Virus record (IMG/VR): IMGVR_UViG_3300044648_000104
Coordinates: 1 to 36,392 of that record
Strand: one strand, 5' to 3'
From: a virus
Length of the DNA: 36,392 nucleotides
Positions 1-8,276 of this stretch are shown piece after piece. A model generated the notes under the pieces. It was not told the DNA's origin. It ran no database searches and was given only the letters and a program-made list of their open reading frames with translations. The first letter of the stretch is position 1, and each line of letters starts with the position of its first letter. The position numbers and the translations under genes were made by a program.

Positions 1-761
1 CGACGGTGGCTTGGTTGGGCGAAGACAATCCAGATGGTTTGTCCGCTTCTGACCTGTCCTTGAACGGACGCAGCATGAATCCGCATATGTGCGGTGCGTT
101 GGTGAAGATGAGCAATCGTCTTCTCCGCATGAGCAATCCTTCGGTCGAGAACTTGGTCCGTCAGGATCTTTCGTTCGCGATGGCAGAAGCGATTGACAAA
201 GCCGCGATCATGGGTACCGGTGCCGTTGCTGAGCCGCTGGGCATCAAGAATGTCCCTGGCGTCCTCACGTACGACATGACCTCGATCACGAAGAAAGTGG
301 AGATCTGGAATGCGTTGTATGAACTGGAATGCAAGCTCGCGGAAGCAAATTCGCTTCGTGGCAAGCTTGGGTTCGCGTTCCATCCTCGCGTGAAGAAATA
401 CTTGAGCCAAGCTCGTGTTGGTTCAGGACAAGCGGCTGAAGATGGTTACGGTTCGTTCGTTGCGGATCCGATTGCTCAGCATCATCTGGCGAGCTACCTC
501 GGCTATCCGTATCAGTCAAGCACCAACCTTCCGATTGTTACATCCACGACTCCTGACGAGTCTGATGTGCTCTTCGGAAACTGGGCCGAGTGTTTGATCG
601 GTATGTGGCAGGGTATGACCATCATGGCTTCGCAGGAAGCTGACCAGGCGTTCGTGAAGAACCAAACCTGGGTTCGCATCGTGCAGGAAGCTGACATCCT
701 GGTTCGCCATCCTGAGTCGTTCTGCATTGGGCAGCACCTCTCGATGGAACTCACAGCATAA
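1..761 (+). CDS. Major capsid protein, HK97 fold (5' end missing)
   Basis: The reading frame is open from the first full codon (base 3), so the gene begins before the window; about 253 C-terminal residues are present. Visible features fit the C-terminal half of an HK97-type capsid protein: a segment with GTGAVAEPLGI followed by a loop and a helix starting KKVEIWNALYEL, then the strand-rich A-domain end with FGNWAECLIGMWQGM and a final ITxxxSQEADQAFVKNQTWVRIVQEADILVRHPESF-like stretch seen in many phage capsid proteins. It would form the icosahedral shell. The gene leads the right-pointing virion arm, followed by a small virion gene and a terminator, which fits high-level expression of a capsid unit. 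Family placement is by pattern recognition only; the HK97 fold is likely, the subfamily unknown. Confidence 0.8.
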   Translation, partial: TVAWLGEDNPDGLSASDLSLNGRSMNPHMCGALVKMSNRLLRMSNPSVENLVRQDLSFAMAEAIDKAAIMGTGAVAEPLGIKNVPGVLTYDMTSITKKVEIWNALYELECKLAEANSLRGKLGFAFHPRVKKYLSQARVGSGQAAEDGYGSFVADPIAQHHLASYLGYPYQSSTNLPIVTSTTPDESDVLFGNWAECLIGMWQGMTIMASQEADQAFVKNQTWVRIVQEADILVRHPESFCIGQHLSMELTA

Positions 762-830
762 TGCTGTGGGGTGACAAAGTTGGGGTTGGACGGAAGTAAT
801 CAACCTTAACGCTTTTGATTGGAGGTTCAC

Positions 831-1244
831 ATGATCGGTTTGGAATCGAAACTAGTAGCAAAATATGGCGCGTCTGGAAGCGCGATTGGTACGGTCAACG
901 GGCCGTCCATCGACACTAAGGGCTTCTACGCAGCGTTGGTGGTTCTGAGTGCCGGTGCGTTCACAGCAACGGGAACGTTGGCGGTGAAAGTGCAGCATTC
1001 GAGCGACAACAACGTTGGTGATGCGTGGGCAGACTTGGCCGGTGCAGCGTTCACGACTCTGACTGACGCCACTGACGAGAACGTCGTGGTTGGTCGGCTG
1101 AAGCTGGATGGTAATACCTGCGAGCGATACATCCGTATCGTTGGTGTGGTTGCCACGGCTGCGGCTCCTTACGGAGTGTCGGTTGTTCTGAAGGGCAAGC
1201 AATACTTGCCGCAGACCGATGAGGCCGCTGAGTTCACGGTGTAA
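831..1244 (+). CDS. Small predicted virion protein next to the capsid gene
   Basis: The ATG at 831 is preceded by GGAGG at 821-825, so I prefer it to the in-frame TTG at 819. The product is 137 residues, rich in Ala, Thr, Val and Gly, with no signal peptide or membrane segment, and looks all-beta. It lies 69 bases after the capsid stop and directly before a terminator, so it is probably co-transcribed with the capsid gene at high level. Position and composition suggest a head decoration or capsid-stabilising protein (inference). I do not recognise a named family. A minor head protein is the main alternative. Confidence 0.75.
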   Translation: MIGLESKLVAKYGASGSAIGTVNGPSIDTKGFYAALVVLSAGAFTATGTLAVKVQHSSDNNVGDAWADLAGAAFTTLTDATDENVVVGRLKLDGNTCERYIRIVGVVATAAAPYGVSVVLKGKQYLPQTDEAAEFTV

Positions 1245-1280
1245 GCGATACCTGTCGAGAGTTAGTGTTCGGGATAAGAG

Positions 1281-1316
1281 GGCTGGGGTTCCCAAAGAGC
1301 CCTAGCCTTTCTTTTT
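1281..1316 (+). terminator. Rho-independent terminator after the capsid unit
   Basis: An 8-bp stem (GGCTGGGG at 1281-1288 with CCCTAGCC at 1300-1307, one G-U pair), an 11-base loop and a T-rich tail (TTTCTTTTT, 1308-1316). It lies 37 bases after the stop of the small virion gene and 17 bases before the next start, so it separates the capsid unit from the fibre-like cluster. Read-through probably feeds the next gene, as I see no promoter in the gap. Confidence 0.8.
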
Positions 1317-1333
1317 AGGAAACGGATTGCATA

Positions 1334-1783
1334 GTGGCAAATGCTGTTTACAACAAAGGCTTGGAAGAGCTTGCGAAGGCACTGTCCGATCTCGACGGAT
1401 CAGACCTGAGAGTGCTGCTCGTTAAGAGCACATACACGTTTAGCAAGGACCACCTGTTTGTTGACGATGGATCGGCTGACGATCCAGCTTCGCACGAGGT
1501 CACGGTTGCTGGTTACACGAGACAGACACTCGCGAACAAAGTCGTAACACGAGACGACACAAACGACTTCACGTACCTCGATGGGGATGATGTAGTGTTC
1601 ACTGGCCTCGCGGCTGGTGAGACGGTTGGTGGGGCAATTTTATTTCGTCATACGGGTACAGACACCACGGCTCCGTTGATGTCGTTTTACGATCTCGTTG
1701 ATACGGCTACGAACGGCGGTAACGTGACAATGCAATGGAATACTCCCGCGAATGGGGGAGTCTTAAAACTGCAATCAGGGTAA
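1334..1783 (+). CDS. Hypothetical virion-associated protein (149 aa)
   Basis: The gene starts with GTG at 1334; AGGAAACGG lies about 10 bases upstream. The product has an amphipathic N-terminus with LEELAKALSDLDGSDLRVLLV, then beta-rich sequence with an Asp-rich segment (DDVVFTGLAAGETVGG) and FRHTGTDTTAPLMSFYD. Proteins of this size and layout are common near head and tail genes of tailed phages and are usually listed as putative structural proteins. There is no enzyme motif, signal peptide or membrane segment. It opens the cluster of fibre-like genes after the capsid terminator. The function is unknown. Confidence 0.7.
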   Translation: MANAVYNKGLEELAKALSDLDGSDLRVLLVKSTYTFSKDHLFVDDGSADDPASHEVTVAGYTRQTLANKVVTRDDTNDFTYLDGDDVVFTGLAAGETVGGAILFRHTGTDTTAPLMSFYDLVDTATNGGNVTMQWNTPANGGVLKLQSG

Positions 1784-1796
1784 AGGAGATTAACAC

Positions 1797-3653
1797 ATGC
1801 CTATAGCAAGTGATTTCAGCATAGCTGCAAACGGAGATATTCGGTACACCGGCACAACCAACAACTATACGGTCATTGAATTACACCGTTGGCTCGGAGA
1901 CTTGATGGACGATGCGGCTGCGGCTGGCAACGACATTCTGGACATCACCGACGCAACGGCTTCGGAACGTTCGACAGATAACATCATCACGCTCAAAGCT
2001 CCGTATAACATCGATGATACGGCGGCAGAACACTTGTACGACGGATCCATCATCCAAGACAACGGCAACGTGATCTACGACGGTCTCGTGGTCATTGCGA
2101 ATGCTGGCATGCGCCTTGAGATTATTCAGAACGGTGCGTTGATCTCTCCCAACTTCTGGACAACCGGCCTCAATGCGGACGCGGCGAACGGTATCTCTCA
2201 CCGATTCATGGTGAAGGTACGTACGGCTGGGGCAGATATCGATGGCCGACGCTTGATCGGTATCACTCGTGAGTTCGGATTCACGTACAGCGAGTTCAAG
2301 ATTAACGGTACATCACGAGGCAACAACGTCATGGCCTTGACGTATGCCTCCGACCTCAACAACCAAACAGCGGAAGGTACAGTCGCAGGGTGGACTTCAA
2401 TCACCAACACCGAAGGGTATCGGTCGATTGACGTGGACGGCAACTCCACACCGGAAAATTACTACTCCGAGTGGAACAAAGACACGTTCACGATTAACCA
2501 GTTCTATGAGCGCATGAAGTGGCTCACGAGGCGTGGGTCAGGCAGCACGGTCTACGAAATAAACGGTGTCCTCTTCCGAGGCATCACACACCAGATTGCT
2601 ATCGACACACCGACTGGAACATTCCAGCCGGTCGAGCCGGTATCGTGGTCCGGTGGTACAGGGCAAATGGTTGCGATCAACAGCACGACAGCCGGGACGA
2701 TCATGTGGATCCAACTCCTGACTGGTGTGGCTCCCACTGATAACCAAGTCATTACTGGTACGCAATCGAGCGCAACAGCGATGGTCAACGTGACGGTGAC
2801 TGAGAGAACGCTCTCGTTCCCGTTCTGCGGATCTTCGACAGGTTCAGCAATCATTGGCGCGTACGGGTTCGGTATCGAAGCGGCTGACCTCAGTGCTTCG
2901 GACCTCCTGTTCGACCTAACAAACACACAGAGAAACCCACCCAACAACGTCTCGTTCACTGTGAACGGACTTGTGAGCGGCGAAGATCGTGTGTTGGTGA
3001 CTCGACTCGGGTATGTCTTCGCGTACGACACAGAAGTTGGTGGACCGTGGACGGACGGAGAAACACTCACGTTCGGCAACGGTGCGACGGCCAAGCTTCT
3101 GGAAGTGGTAGACAACGGGACGGCTGGTTATATGTACATCCGGTTACTGACCGGCTCGGTTCCTGTTGATAACGACACCATCACTGGTGGTTCGTCAGCG
3201 GCAACTGGTGCGGTCAACGGGACGGTTAGTCCATACCAAGACATCGAGCAGTACACCCTAAACGGTGCGCTGACCGGTGCAGCAGTAACTTCGGTGGTAG
3301 TGAACGAGACTATTGATTCGGACACGCCACAGAGCACGACCATTCGTATTCGGAGAGCGAGCGGGATCTACACCGTGCATACGGTGTCTGCGTGGACCGG
3401 CAGTACGTTTACGATTGCGAGTTCGGACTTCTCCTCAGACAACGCGCCTAACGGTGCGGGAGTTTACTCGTCCTACATCGATAAGCTTGCTGCGTCTTCG
3501 GGTGAGTCGTTTACGGTGGTGTTCAATACCAACCGGAACCTCTTCATTCGTGTACGAGACGGAGCGGGTACGCCAATCAAGACGTTCGAAACGACTGGAA
3601 CGCTCACAAGCGCGGGTGGTTCAACGACAGCCATTCGTACCAGCGATACATAA
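1797..3653 (+). CDS. Large beta-rich virion protein with an internal repeated module
   Basis: The ATG at 1797 has AAAGGAG at 1782-1788 upstream. The 618-residue product is rich in Thr, Gly, Asn and Ser with many predicted beta strands and no signal peptide, typical of virion fibre or decoration proteins. A module of about 50-60 residues occurs twice: around residues 283-335 (GGTGQMVAINSTTAGTIMWI, then LLTGVAPTDNQVITG) and around 417-477 (GNGATAKLLEVVDNGTAGYM, then LLTGSVPVDNDTITGG). The shared signature is (I/R)LLTGxxPxDNxxITG. The C-terminus is a separate small beta domain. The gene follows the 149-residue gene by 13 bases and precedes a second large beta-rich gene by 12 bases. It is probably a tail fibre or capsid fibre component; the exact role is unknown. 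Confidence 0.75.
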   Translation: MPIASDFSIAANGDIRYTGTTNNYTVIELHRWLGDLMDDAAAAGNDILDITDATASERSTDNIITLKAPYNIDDTAAEHLYDGSIIQDNGNVIYDGLVVIANAGMRLEIIQNGALISPNFWTTGLNADAANGISHRFMVKVRTAGADIDGRRLIGITREFGFTYSEFKINGTSRGNNVMALTYASDLNNQTAEGTVAGWTSITNTEGYRSIDVDGNSTPENYYSEWNKDTFTINQFYERMKWLTRRGSGSTVYEINGVLFRGITHQIAIDTPTGTFQPVEPVSWSGGTGQMVAINSTTAGTIMWIQLLTGVAPTDNQVITGTQSSATAMVNVTVTERTLSFPFCGSSTGSAIIGAYGFGIEAADLSASDLLFDLTNTQRNPPNNVSFTVNGLVSGEDRVLVTRLGYVFAYDTEVGGPWTDGETLTFGNGATAKLLEVVDNGTAGYMYIRLLTGSVPVDNDTITGGSSAATGAVNGTVSPYQDIEQYTLNGALTGAAVTSVVVNETIDSDTPQSTTIRIRRASGIYTVHTVSAWTGSTFTIASSDFSSDNAPNGAGVYSSYIDKLAASSGESFTVVFNTNRNLFIRVRDGAGTPIKTFETTGTLTSAGGSTTAIRTSDT

Positions 3654-3665
3654 AGAGGAGGCGGC

Positions 3666-5477
3666 ATGGCCGCGCCTACATACAGTACCGACCTTACCCT
3701 CATCAATTCGGGAGAGGCGACAACCAACTGGACTGAGCCCACAGGGGCCACCCAAGGCGGTGTCGCCGTTGCCGAAACAGATTACTTCATCCAAGGCACT
3801 GGGTGTATCTCGAAGACGTTCAACGCAACGGGTCTTGGGGGCTTACATTTCAACAACGGTGCCGGGGTCACGATCCCAACGGACGGGGCCTTTTTTCTCT
3901 GGACCTACTTCGGTGCTCCCAACGCTCTGAACACTTTCGCGAACGGCGGCTTGCGTGTCACCTGTGGAAGTGGCGCAGCCGACTACAAAATGTTCTACAT
4001 GGCTGGGAGCGACACGTATGCCTATGGAGGTTGGTTGTGTTGGCCGGTCGATCCTGCACAGACGGCAGATGCAACGCAAGGATCTCCTTCAGCCACACGG
4101 CAATTCTTCGGAATGGTTTGCAACGTGTCGGTCTCCATTGGAAAAGGAAACCCGTTCGGTGTTGACGTAATTCGTTACGGACGAGGCACACTGCAAATTG
4201 TTGACGGCGATCTTGCTAACGGCTTCGGGACGTTTGCTGGTGCTGCGGCTGAGAATGATACCGTGTCAAATAGATGGGGACTGCTCCAAGATCAAATCGG
4301 AAGCTACAAACACCAAGGCCATTTCTTGATGGGTACTTCAGGAACACCAGTCGATTTTAGAGATAGCAATAGAATTATCTTTATAGCGAGCACCACGAAA
4401 GTTACCGCGAACTTCAATCTCTATGAGGTCCGCAATGCTTCCAGTCGAGTCGATTGGACAGGTATCGCGATTACGGCCTTAGGCACGGTGAGTAAAGGCC
4501 GGTTCTTGATGACCGACAATGCCGACGTGAATCTTGATAGCTGTACGTTTACCGATATGGACACCTTCGTTTTCTTGTCTGCGTTAGAAGCGACTGGCTG
4601 TACGTGGCGTCGTTGCGGACAGATCACGGCTCCTGGGTGTGAAATCCTAAACTCTCTTATCACAAGCTACACAGGGGCTTCAGATACGTCAGCTTTAGTG
4701 TGGGACGCTAACGTAGACACGAACGGGAAGTTAGACGGCACAGAGTTCAGGAAGGGCTCTGGGACCACTCACGCGATTGAGTTGGGGACAACCAGCCCGA
4801 CCGCGATCACTCTGACGAACGTAACCTTCTCTGACTATAACGCCAGCAATGGGCAGAATGACTCAGCCATTCATGTGAAGCGGACGACTGGTACGGTCGA
4901 TATCACGATCACAGGTGGAACCACCCCAAGCTATAAGACCGATGGTGCCACGGTCAATATCATTGCCGGTGCAGTGACGACGGCGGTTAACGTCAAAGAC
5001 ACAGCGGGATCAAACATCCAAAACGCCAGAGTGTTACTGAAAGCGGCAACCGGTGGTCCGTTCCCGTTCGATGTCACGGTGACGATTGCCAACAGCGGCA
5101 CAACCGCGACGGTGACACATACTGGTCACGGTCTTTCAACCAACGATAAGGTTCTTATTAAAGGCGCGAGCCACCTAGCAAACAACGGTGTGTTTACAAT
5201 TACTGTGTCGGATGTGAACACGTACACCTATACGATGGGAAGCTCGCCCGGGAGCAACCCCACAGGAACGATTAAGTCTACCTTTGTGTTCTTGTACGGT
5301 CTGACAGACGCAAGTGGGAATGTCACGATGTCGAGAGTCGTGCCATCCTCGCAGCCGGTCGCAGGGTGGGTTCGTAAGTCCAGTACCCAACCATATTATC
5401 GAGAGGCTGCGCTTGGCGGCTCTGTGAGTAATACCTCAGGATACTCTGCCAACGCGCTGATGATTTCTGATGAATAA
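3666..5477 (+). CDS. Large fibre-like virion protein, probable beta-helix core
   Basis: AGAGGAGG (3653-3660) precedes the ATG at 3666. The 603-residue protein has an N-terminal beta-sandwich-like part (residues 1-200) and a middle with short repeated strands typical of right-handed beta-helices, such as DNADVNLDSCTFTDMDTFVF followed by ATGCTWRRCG and ITLTNVTFSDYN. The C-terminal region carries a transthyretin-like start (VNVKDTAGSNIQNARVLLKA) interrupted by a motif known from phage fibre proteins, HTGHGLSTNDKVLIKGA then NGVFTITVSDVNTYTYT. No catalytic residues can be assigned. It is likely a virion adhesin or fibre. The last 8 bases overlap the next gene, suggesting coupled translation. Confidence 0.75.
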   Translation: MAAPTYSTDLTLINSGEATTNWTEPTGATQGGVAVAETDYFIQGTGCISKTFNATGLGGLHFNNGAGVTIPTDGAFFLWTYFGAPNALNTFANGGLRVTCGSGAADYKMFYMAGSDTYAYGGWLCWPVDPAQTADATQGSPSATRQFFGMVCNVSVSIGKGNPFGVDVIRYGRGTLQIVDGDLANGFGTFAGAAAENDTVSNRWGLLQDQIGSYKHQGHFLMGTSGTPVDFRDSNRIIFIASTTKVTANFNLYEVRNASSRVDWTGIAITALGTVSKGRFLMTDNADVNLDSCTFTDMDTFVFLSALEATGCTWRRCGQITAPGCEILNSLITSYTGASDTSALVWDANVDTNGKLDGTEFRKGSGTTHAIELGTTSPTAITLTNVTFSDYNASNGQNDSAIHVKRTTGTVDITITGGTTPSYKTDGATVNIIAGAVTTAVNVKDTAGSNIQNARVLLKAATGGPFPFDVTVTIANSGTTATVTHTGHGLSTNDKVLIKGASHLANNGVFTITVSDVNTYTYTMGSSPGSNPTGTIKSTFVFLYGLTDASGNVTMSRVVPSSQPVAGWVRKSSTQPYYREAALGGSVSNTSGYSANALMISDE

Positions 5478-5682
5478 CAAAGTACTCGAACTCCCACGAC
5501 GAAACGCCGAGAGCGTGATGGAACGCTTGAGGCAGATGGAGATCCAGCTTGTTGAGCAGCAACAGCGGATCGATGGGCTCAATGCGTCGATTAGTGGGTT
5601 TATTCTACGCATGCAAGCCTTGGAGCAGTATGTCGCGCAGCAACGTATTGCACAGATGGGTAAAGGACCAACATGCCGTTAA
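5470..5682 (+). CDS. Small coiled-coil protein
   Basis: The ATG at 5470 overlaps the stop region of the large upstream gene by 8 bases and this gene overlaps the next one by 10 bases, so it sits in a coupled chain. The 70-residue product is almost wholly a predicted coiled coil: residues about 8-60 follow a heptad pattern with MERLRQMEIQLVEQQQRIDG and MQALEQYVAQQRIAQ. There is no membrane segment. Short coiled coils between fibre genes often act as trimerisation or attachment pieces, but that is inference. The family is not recognised. Confidence 0.7.
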   Translation: MNNKVLELPRRNAESVMERLRQMEIQLVEQQQRIDGLNASISGFILRMQALEQYVAQQRIAQMGKGPTCR

Positions 5683-6383
5683 CAATAAATTGGGGAACAC
5701 GAACGATCATAGTGCCACAGGATTATCTGACACCGATCTCTCCTGGGATTTTTGAGCTAGATGTTGAACAGTTTCGTCTCGACCTCTTAGACCTTGAAGA
5801 CAGCGAAGATGGGATCGTGTTTCCAAACACGCACCGGCACAACACGACCGTAGAGCTTTCGGGGGTGGTGTACGCGAGGTCTGTGGAAATTATCAATAAC
5901 TATAAAGTGGACTTCCAACCCGGGGTAGACCCCAACGAGCATTACATCATTCGCTGCGTAGGCGCGAACCACAACATTGCTGACGTACTTGCTTCAAATC
6001 ACCGACACTTCTCTTTGGTGGTCAGTAACGCAGCCGGTCTGATTGTCTCCACCGGCCCGACTTTGGTGGACGCCAACATTCTCTCGATTGACGGATCTAC
6101 TCAGTCAGCCCTCCTGATGCGTATCGCTTCGGAAACGATGATCGTGGGCACAGTCGCGGCGGTGATCTCCGACTCAGAGATCGATATTACCTTCAGCGAC
6201 TTCGATACAGAAGAGACGACCTCTCTGGAAGGTCGCAGGATTATCTTTACCTCGGGGAACAAGGCGAAAGAAGCAGCACGAATCACGAGCTACGCAGGAC
6301 AAGGCGTAGGTGTCCCGGCTCGTCTCGGGGTGACTCAACTCTCTTCTGTCCCGTCTATTGGCGCAACGGTCGTGGTGGTCTAA
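5673..6383 (+). CDS. Hypothetical virion protein (236 aa)
   Basis: The ATG at 5673 overlaps the coiled-coil gene. The N-terminal half has an acidic segment (FRLDLLDLEDSEDGIVFPN) followed by a histidine/threonine stretch (THRHNTTVELSG) and a beta-rich part. The C-terminal half is hydrophobic beta sequence ending in Val residues; residues about 175-205 include SDSEIDITFSDFDTEETTSL. No signal peptide or catalytic motif is visible. Its stop and the start of the next gene share bases (TAATG). Position among fibre-like genes suggests a virion component, perhaps an adaptor between fibre parts; the family is not recognised. Confidence 0.7.
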   Translation: MPLTINWGTRTIIVPQDYLTPISPGIFELDVEQFRLDLLDLEDSEDGIVFPNTHRHNTTVELSGVVYARSVEIINNYKVDFQPGVDPNEHYIIRCVGANHNIADVLASNHRHFSLVVSNAAGLIVSTGPTLVDANILSIDGSTQSALLMRIASETMIVGTVAAVISDSEIDITFSDFDTEETTSLEGRRIIFTSGNKAKEAARITSYAGQGVGVPARLGVTQLSSVPSIGATVVVV

Positions 6384-6829
6384 TGGCCGGTCAAGAACCC
6401 CTCACAGAATTGCACTATTTTGGGATCCCGATGGCGTACCTCGATCTGTTCCCTAAGGGGATTCCTGTTGTTATTCGGACAGTTGTCGGCACGAGTCAAT
6501 TTTGCATTTTGCACCCAGATGTGGCAGACTTATACGTAAGTAGAATCACCGATAACCTTTTCGTTCTATACGTTTACAAGGACTCGGCGGTCTCTCCTGA
6601 AGCAATCCGAGACTTAGAAGTGATGCTGATGCAAGAAGGGCAGTCCAAAGTTCCTGTTGTTGTGGTGCGGAACATCGAGATGGACGGAGCCTTCGGGGAG
6701 TCGTCGCTTCAATTGGAGGAGATGGTCGCGGCACAGGCACAAGCAGCAAGTCAAGAAGACATGGAAGCACAGAGCACGCAACACGCAGCAGCTTTGGTAG
6801 AAGCGGAAATCGAGGTAGAAATTGGCTAA
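6383..6829 (+). CDS. Hypothetical protein with Ala/Gln/Glu-rich tail
   Basis: The start ATG shares the A of the upstream TAA. The 148-residue product has a compact N-terminal part to about residue 95 with alternating strands and helices, including a run of Val residues (SKVPVVVVRNIEMDG), then a low-complexity helical tail rich in Ala, Gln and Glu (VAAQAQAASQEDMEAQSTQH). The tail could be a flexible linker or coiled coil. The last 8 bases overlap the next gene. No known family is recognised; a virion assembly role is guessed only from location. Confidence 0.65.
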   Translation: MAGQEPLTELHYFGIPMAYLDLFPKGIPVVIRTVVGTSQFCILHPDVADLYVSRITDNLFVLYVYKDSAVSPEAIRDLEVMLMQEGQSKVPVVVVRNIEMDGAFGESSLQLEEMVAAQAQAASQEDMEAQSTQHAAALVEAEIEVEIG

Positions 6830-7154
6830 TCAAGATATATACGACTTCACAGCCGGGGATACGGGGTCAGTGCTACGAGTGACGGTGCGAAACCGCTACA
6901 CGAAAGCTGTGATTCCTCTCAATGGTATCTACACAGCAAATCTTGTCTTCAAGAATGCGAACGGGGTGACATTGTCCCGAGCGATGACGGTGCTGACTGG
7001 TGCCAACGACGGCAAACTGGAATATCAGTTCGCGACCGGCGAGCTAGTGGAAGGGGCGATGGAGACACAAGTCGAAATCAACCACACCGCCTCAGGGAAG
7101 AAGATTTCAGAATTAGGGGTTCGGGTGTACCAAGTTGGACCGAAGCTCTCGTAA
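6822..7154 (+). CDS. Ig-like fibre/baseplate-type domain protein (BppU N-terminal-like)
   Basis: Translation probably starts at TTG 6822, which overlaps the end of the upstream gene; an ATG would come too late to keep the first strand. The 110-residue product looks like a single Ig-like beta domain: FTAGDTGSVLRVTVRNR at the start, then ANLVFKNANG, LEYQFATGELVEGAMETQVEI and GKKISELGVRVYQV. This order of strands resembles the N-terminal domain of phage baseplate upper proteins (BppU-type), which attaches receptor-binding parts to the virion. The match is by eye. The gene is the last of the fibre-like cluster before the lysis genes. Confidence 0.7.
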   Translation: MANQDIYDFTAGDTGSVLRVTVRNRYTKAVIPLNGIYTANLVFKNANGVTLSRAMTVLTGANDGKLEYQFATGELVEGAMETQVEINHTASGKKISELGVRVYQVGPKLS

Positions 7155-7162
7155 GGAACATC

Positions 7163-7603
7163 ATGTATACGTCCAAGTATTTTGCTCAGAAAGAGTTTGG
7201 CTGCAAATGTGGTTGTGGCTTCGGGACCAAGCCCGAAGACATCGCACCGGACATTTACTTTGCTCTCCATATCATGAGAGCGAAGTTACAGATTCCGTTC
7301 AAACTCACCAGCGCGGCTCGGTGTCTAAAACACAACCAGTCCGTCAACGGTGGGCTGAGATCCACTCACCTAGCTGGTGTGTCCGGTGACTGTACCCCCG
7401 ATTTTGTTGGGAAGTGCCGTGCAGTCGATGTCGATACCATCAAGTGGAGTACTGCTCAGCGTGGTGAAGCTATCGCTATGGCTCACGCTATGGGTTTGCG
7501 CGTTGGTATTGCTACGACGTTTTTGCATTTCGATTGCGAGAGTGAGCCCTACTATCGGGAAGGCGTCTGGAACTACGGAGCGAACGAAAGTTCGAGCATC
7601 TAA
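7163..7603 (+). CDS. Endolysin, peptidase M15 family (Peptidase_M15_3-like)
   Basis: AAGGAACATC precedes the ATG at 7163. The 146-residue single-domain protein should cleave peptide cross-links in host peptidoglycan with a zinc ion. Zinc ligands can be read as His69 (STHLAG, residues 67-72), Asp89 (AVD, 87-89) and His122 (HFD, 122-124). The N-terminus (FGCKCGCGFG, residues 12-21) and TSAARCLKHN (49-58) are typical of the M15_3 group. An oddity is that the usual SxHxxGxAxD motif is split by about 13 extra residues between Gly72 and Ala87, bounded by Cys77 and Cys85. There is no signal peptide or wall-binding domain, as in most endolysins of Gram-negative hosts. It is followed directly by a small membrane protein and a lipoprotein, forming a lysis cassette. 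Confidence 0.88.
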   Translation: MYTSKYFAQKEFGCKCGCGFGTKPEDIAPDIYFALHIMRAKLQIPFKLTSAARCLKHNQSVNGGLRSTHLAGVSGDCTPDFVGKCRAVDVDTIKWSTAQRGEAIAMAHAMGLRVGIATTFLHFDCESEPYYREGVWNYGANESSSI

Positions 7604-7804
7604 ATGAACATCGGAACAATCATAGGTGGGGTAGTGATGATTGCGGGTGGCGCGGCTGGTATGGCGTTTGGGGTCGTGGACCCTGTCACCGGAGTTGCGC
7701 TCGTTACAAACGGCCTCTCGATCTTGGGTATCAACAACAAGTTGACTCAGATCATGAAGGATAAGGAGATTAACATCCATGTCAAAAAAGAAACGTCGTC
7801 CTAA
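7604..7804 (+). CDS. Small membrane protein, candidate holin
   Basis: The ATG at 7604 follows the endolysin stop without a gap. The 66-residue product starts with a Gly/Ala/Val-rich hydrophobic stretch (residues about 4-25, IGTIIGGVVMIAGGAAGMAF) and a second moderately hydrophobic stretch to about residue 43, then a charged, lysine-rich tail. Size, hydrophobicity, charged C-terminus and position beside the endolysin fit a holin, which would open the inner membrane to release the endolysin. It matches no holin family I can name. The downstream XhlA-like gene at 27274 is a rival candidate. Confidence 0.65.
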   Translation: MNIGTIIGGVVMIAGGAAGMAFGVVDPVTGVALVTNGLSILGINNKLTQIMKDKEINIHVKKETSS

Positions 7805-8276
7805 ATATATTCTCGCGTGCGTGATGGTCGGCCTCATGTTGGTCATGAGCGGCTGTGCCACCACGACCTATAACGCCGATGGAACGGTTGTGAAGCAGGA
7901 GATCGATTACACCTCCGTTAAGTTGGTGGCCGCGACTACTGTTTCGCTCTGGGCCGCGTCACAGAAGAACGGCATCAATGAAGATGATGCGGAAGCGTTG
8001 TACTACATTCTTGAGTCGATTCAGGAGTACCACGCAGATGGGAGTGAGATTAAGCCGAGTCGGTGGGCAGAAGCGGCGAAGACACAGATCCCGAAGCGAT
8101 ACTGGGGTCTCGCGGCTGTAACCTCCGAGCTTGTGGCGTACGAGTTGAAGAAATACGGATTGTCCGAAGTCCCGCTGACCAAAGACTCGACAGCGTTGAA
8201 GGTGTTCGAGGCTATTCGTGATGGGGCAATGATGGGCATCGCTCCTTACACTGGCAAGGGGAAGATGGCTGCGTAA
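7779..8276 (+). CDS. Lipoprotein in the lysis cassette
   Basis: AAGGAG at 7763-7768 precedes the ATG at 7779, which overlaps the small membrane gene by 26 bases. The N-terminus is a classic type II signal: positive residues (KKKRRPK), a hydrophobic core, and a lipobox MSGC at residues 23-26, so Cys26 should be lipidated and the protein anchored in a membrane. The mature 140 residues are mostly helical (AEALYYILESIQEYHADG; KVFEAIRDGAMMG), with no known domain. The location suggests help in the last lysis step at the outer membrane, as an outer-membrane spanin does, but it is larger than typical ones and no inner-membrane partner is seen. Superinfection exclusion is another possibility. Confidence 0.8.
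   Translation: MSKKKRRPKYILACVMVGLMLVMSGCATTTYNADGTVVKQEIDYTSVKLVAATTVSLWAASQKNGINEDDAEALYYILESIQEYHADGSEIKPSRWAEAAKTQIPKRYWGLAAVTSELVAYELKKYGLSEVPLTKDSTALKVFEAIRDGAMMGIAPYTGKGKMAA

Noticed and set aside
2552-3115. 187-codon minus-strand open frame opposite the 618-residue virion gene
   Set aside because: Antisense shadow; low-complexity Ser/Val composition, no ribosome site, and all surrounding real genes are on the plus strand.
3313-3930. 205-codon plus-strand open frame spanning the junction of two large virion genes
   Set aside because: It crosses two genes with good ribosome sites in other frames, and the Arg/Ser/Thr-rich translation does not look like a protein.
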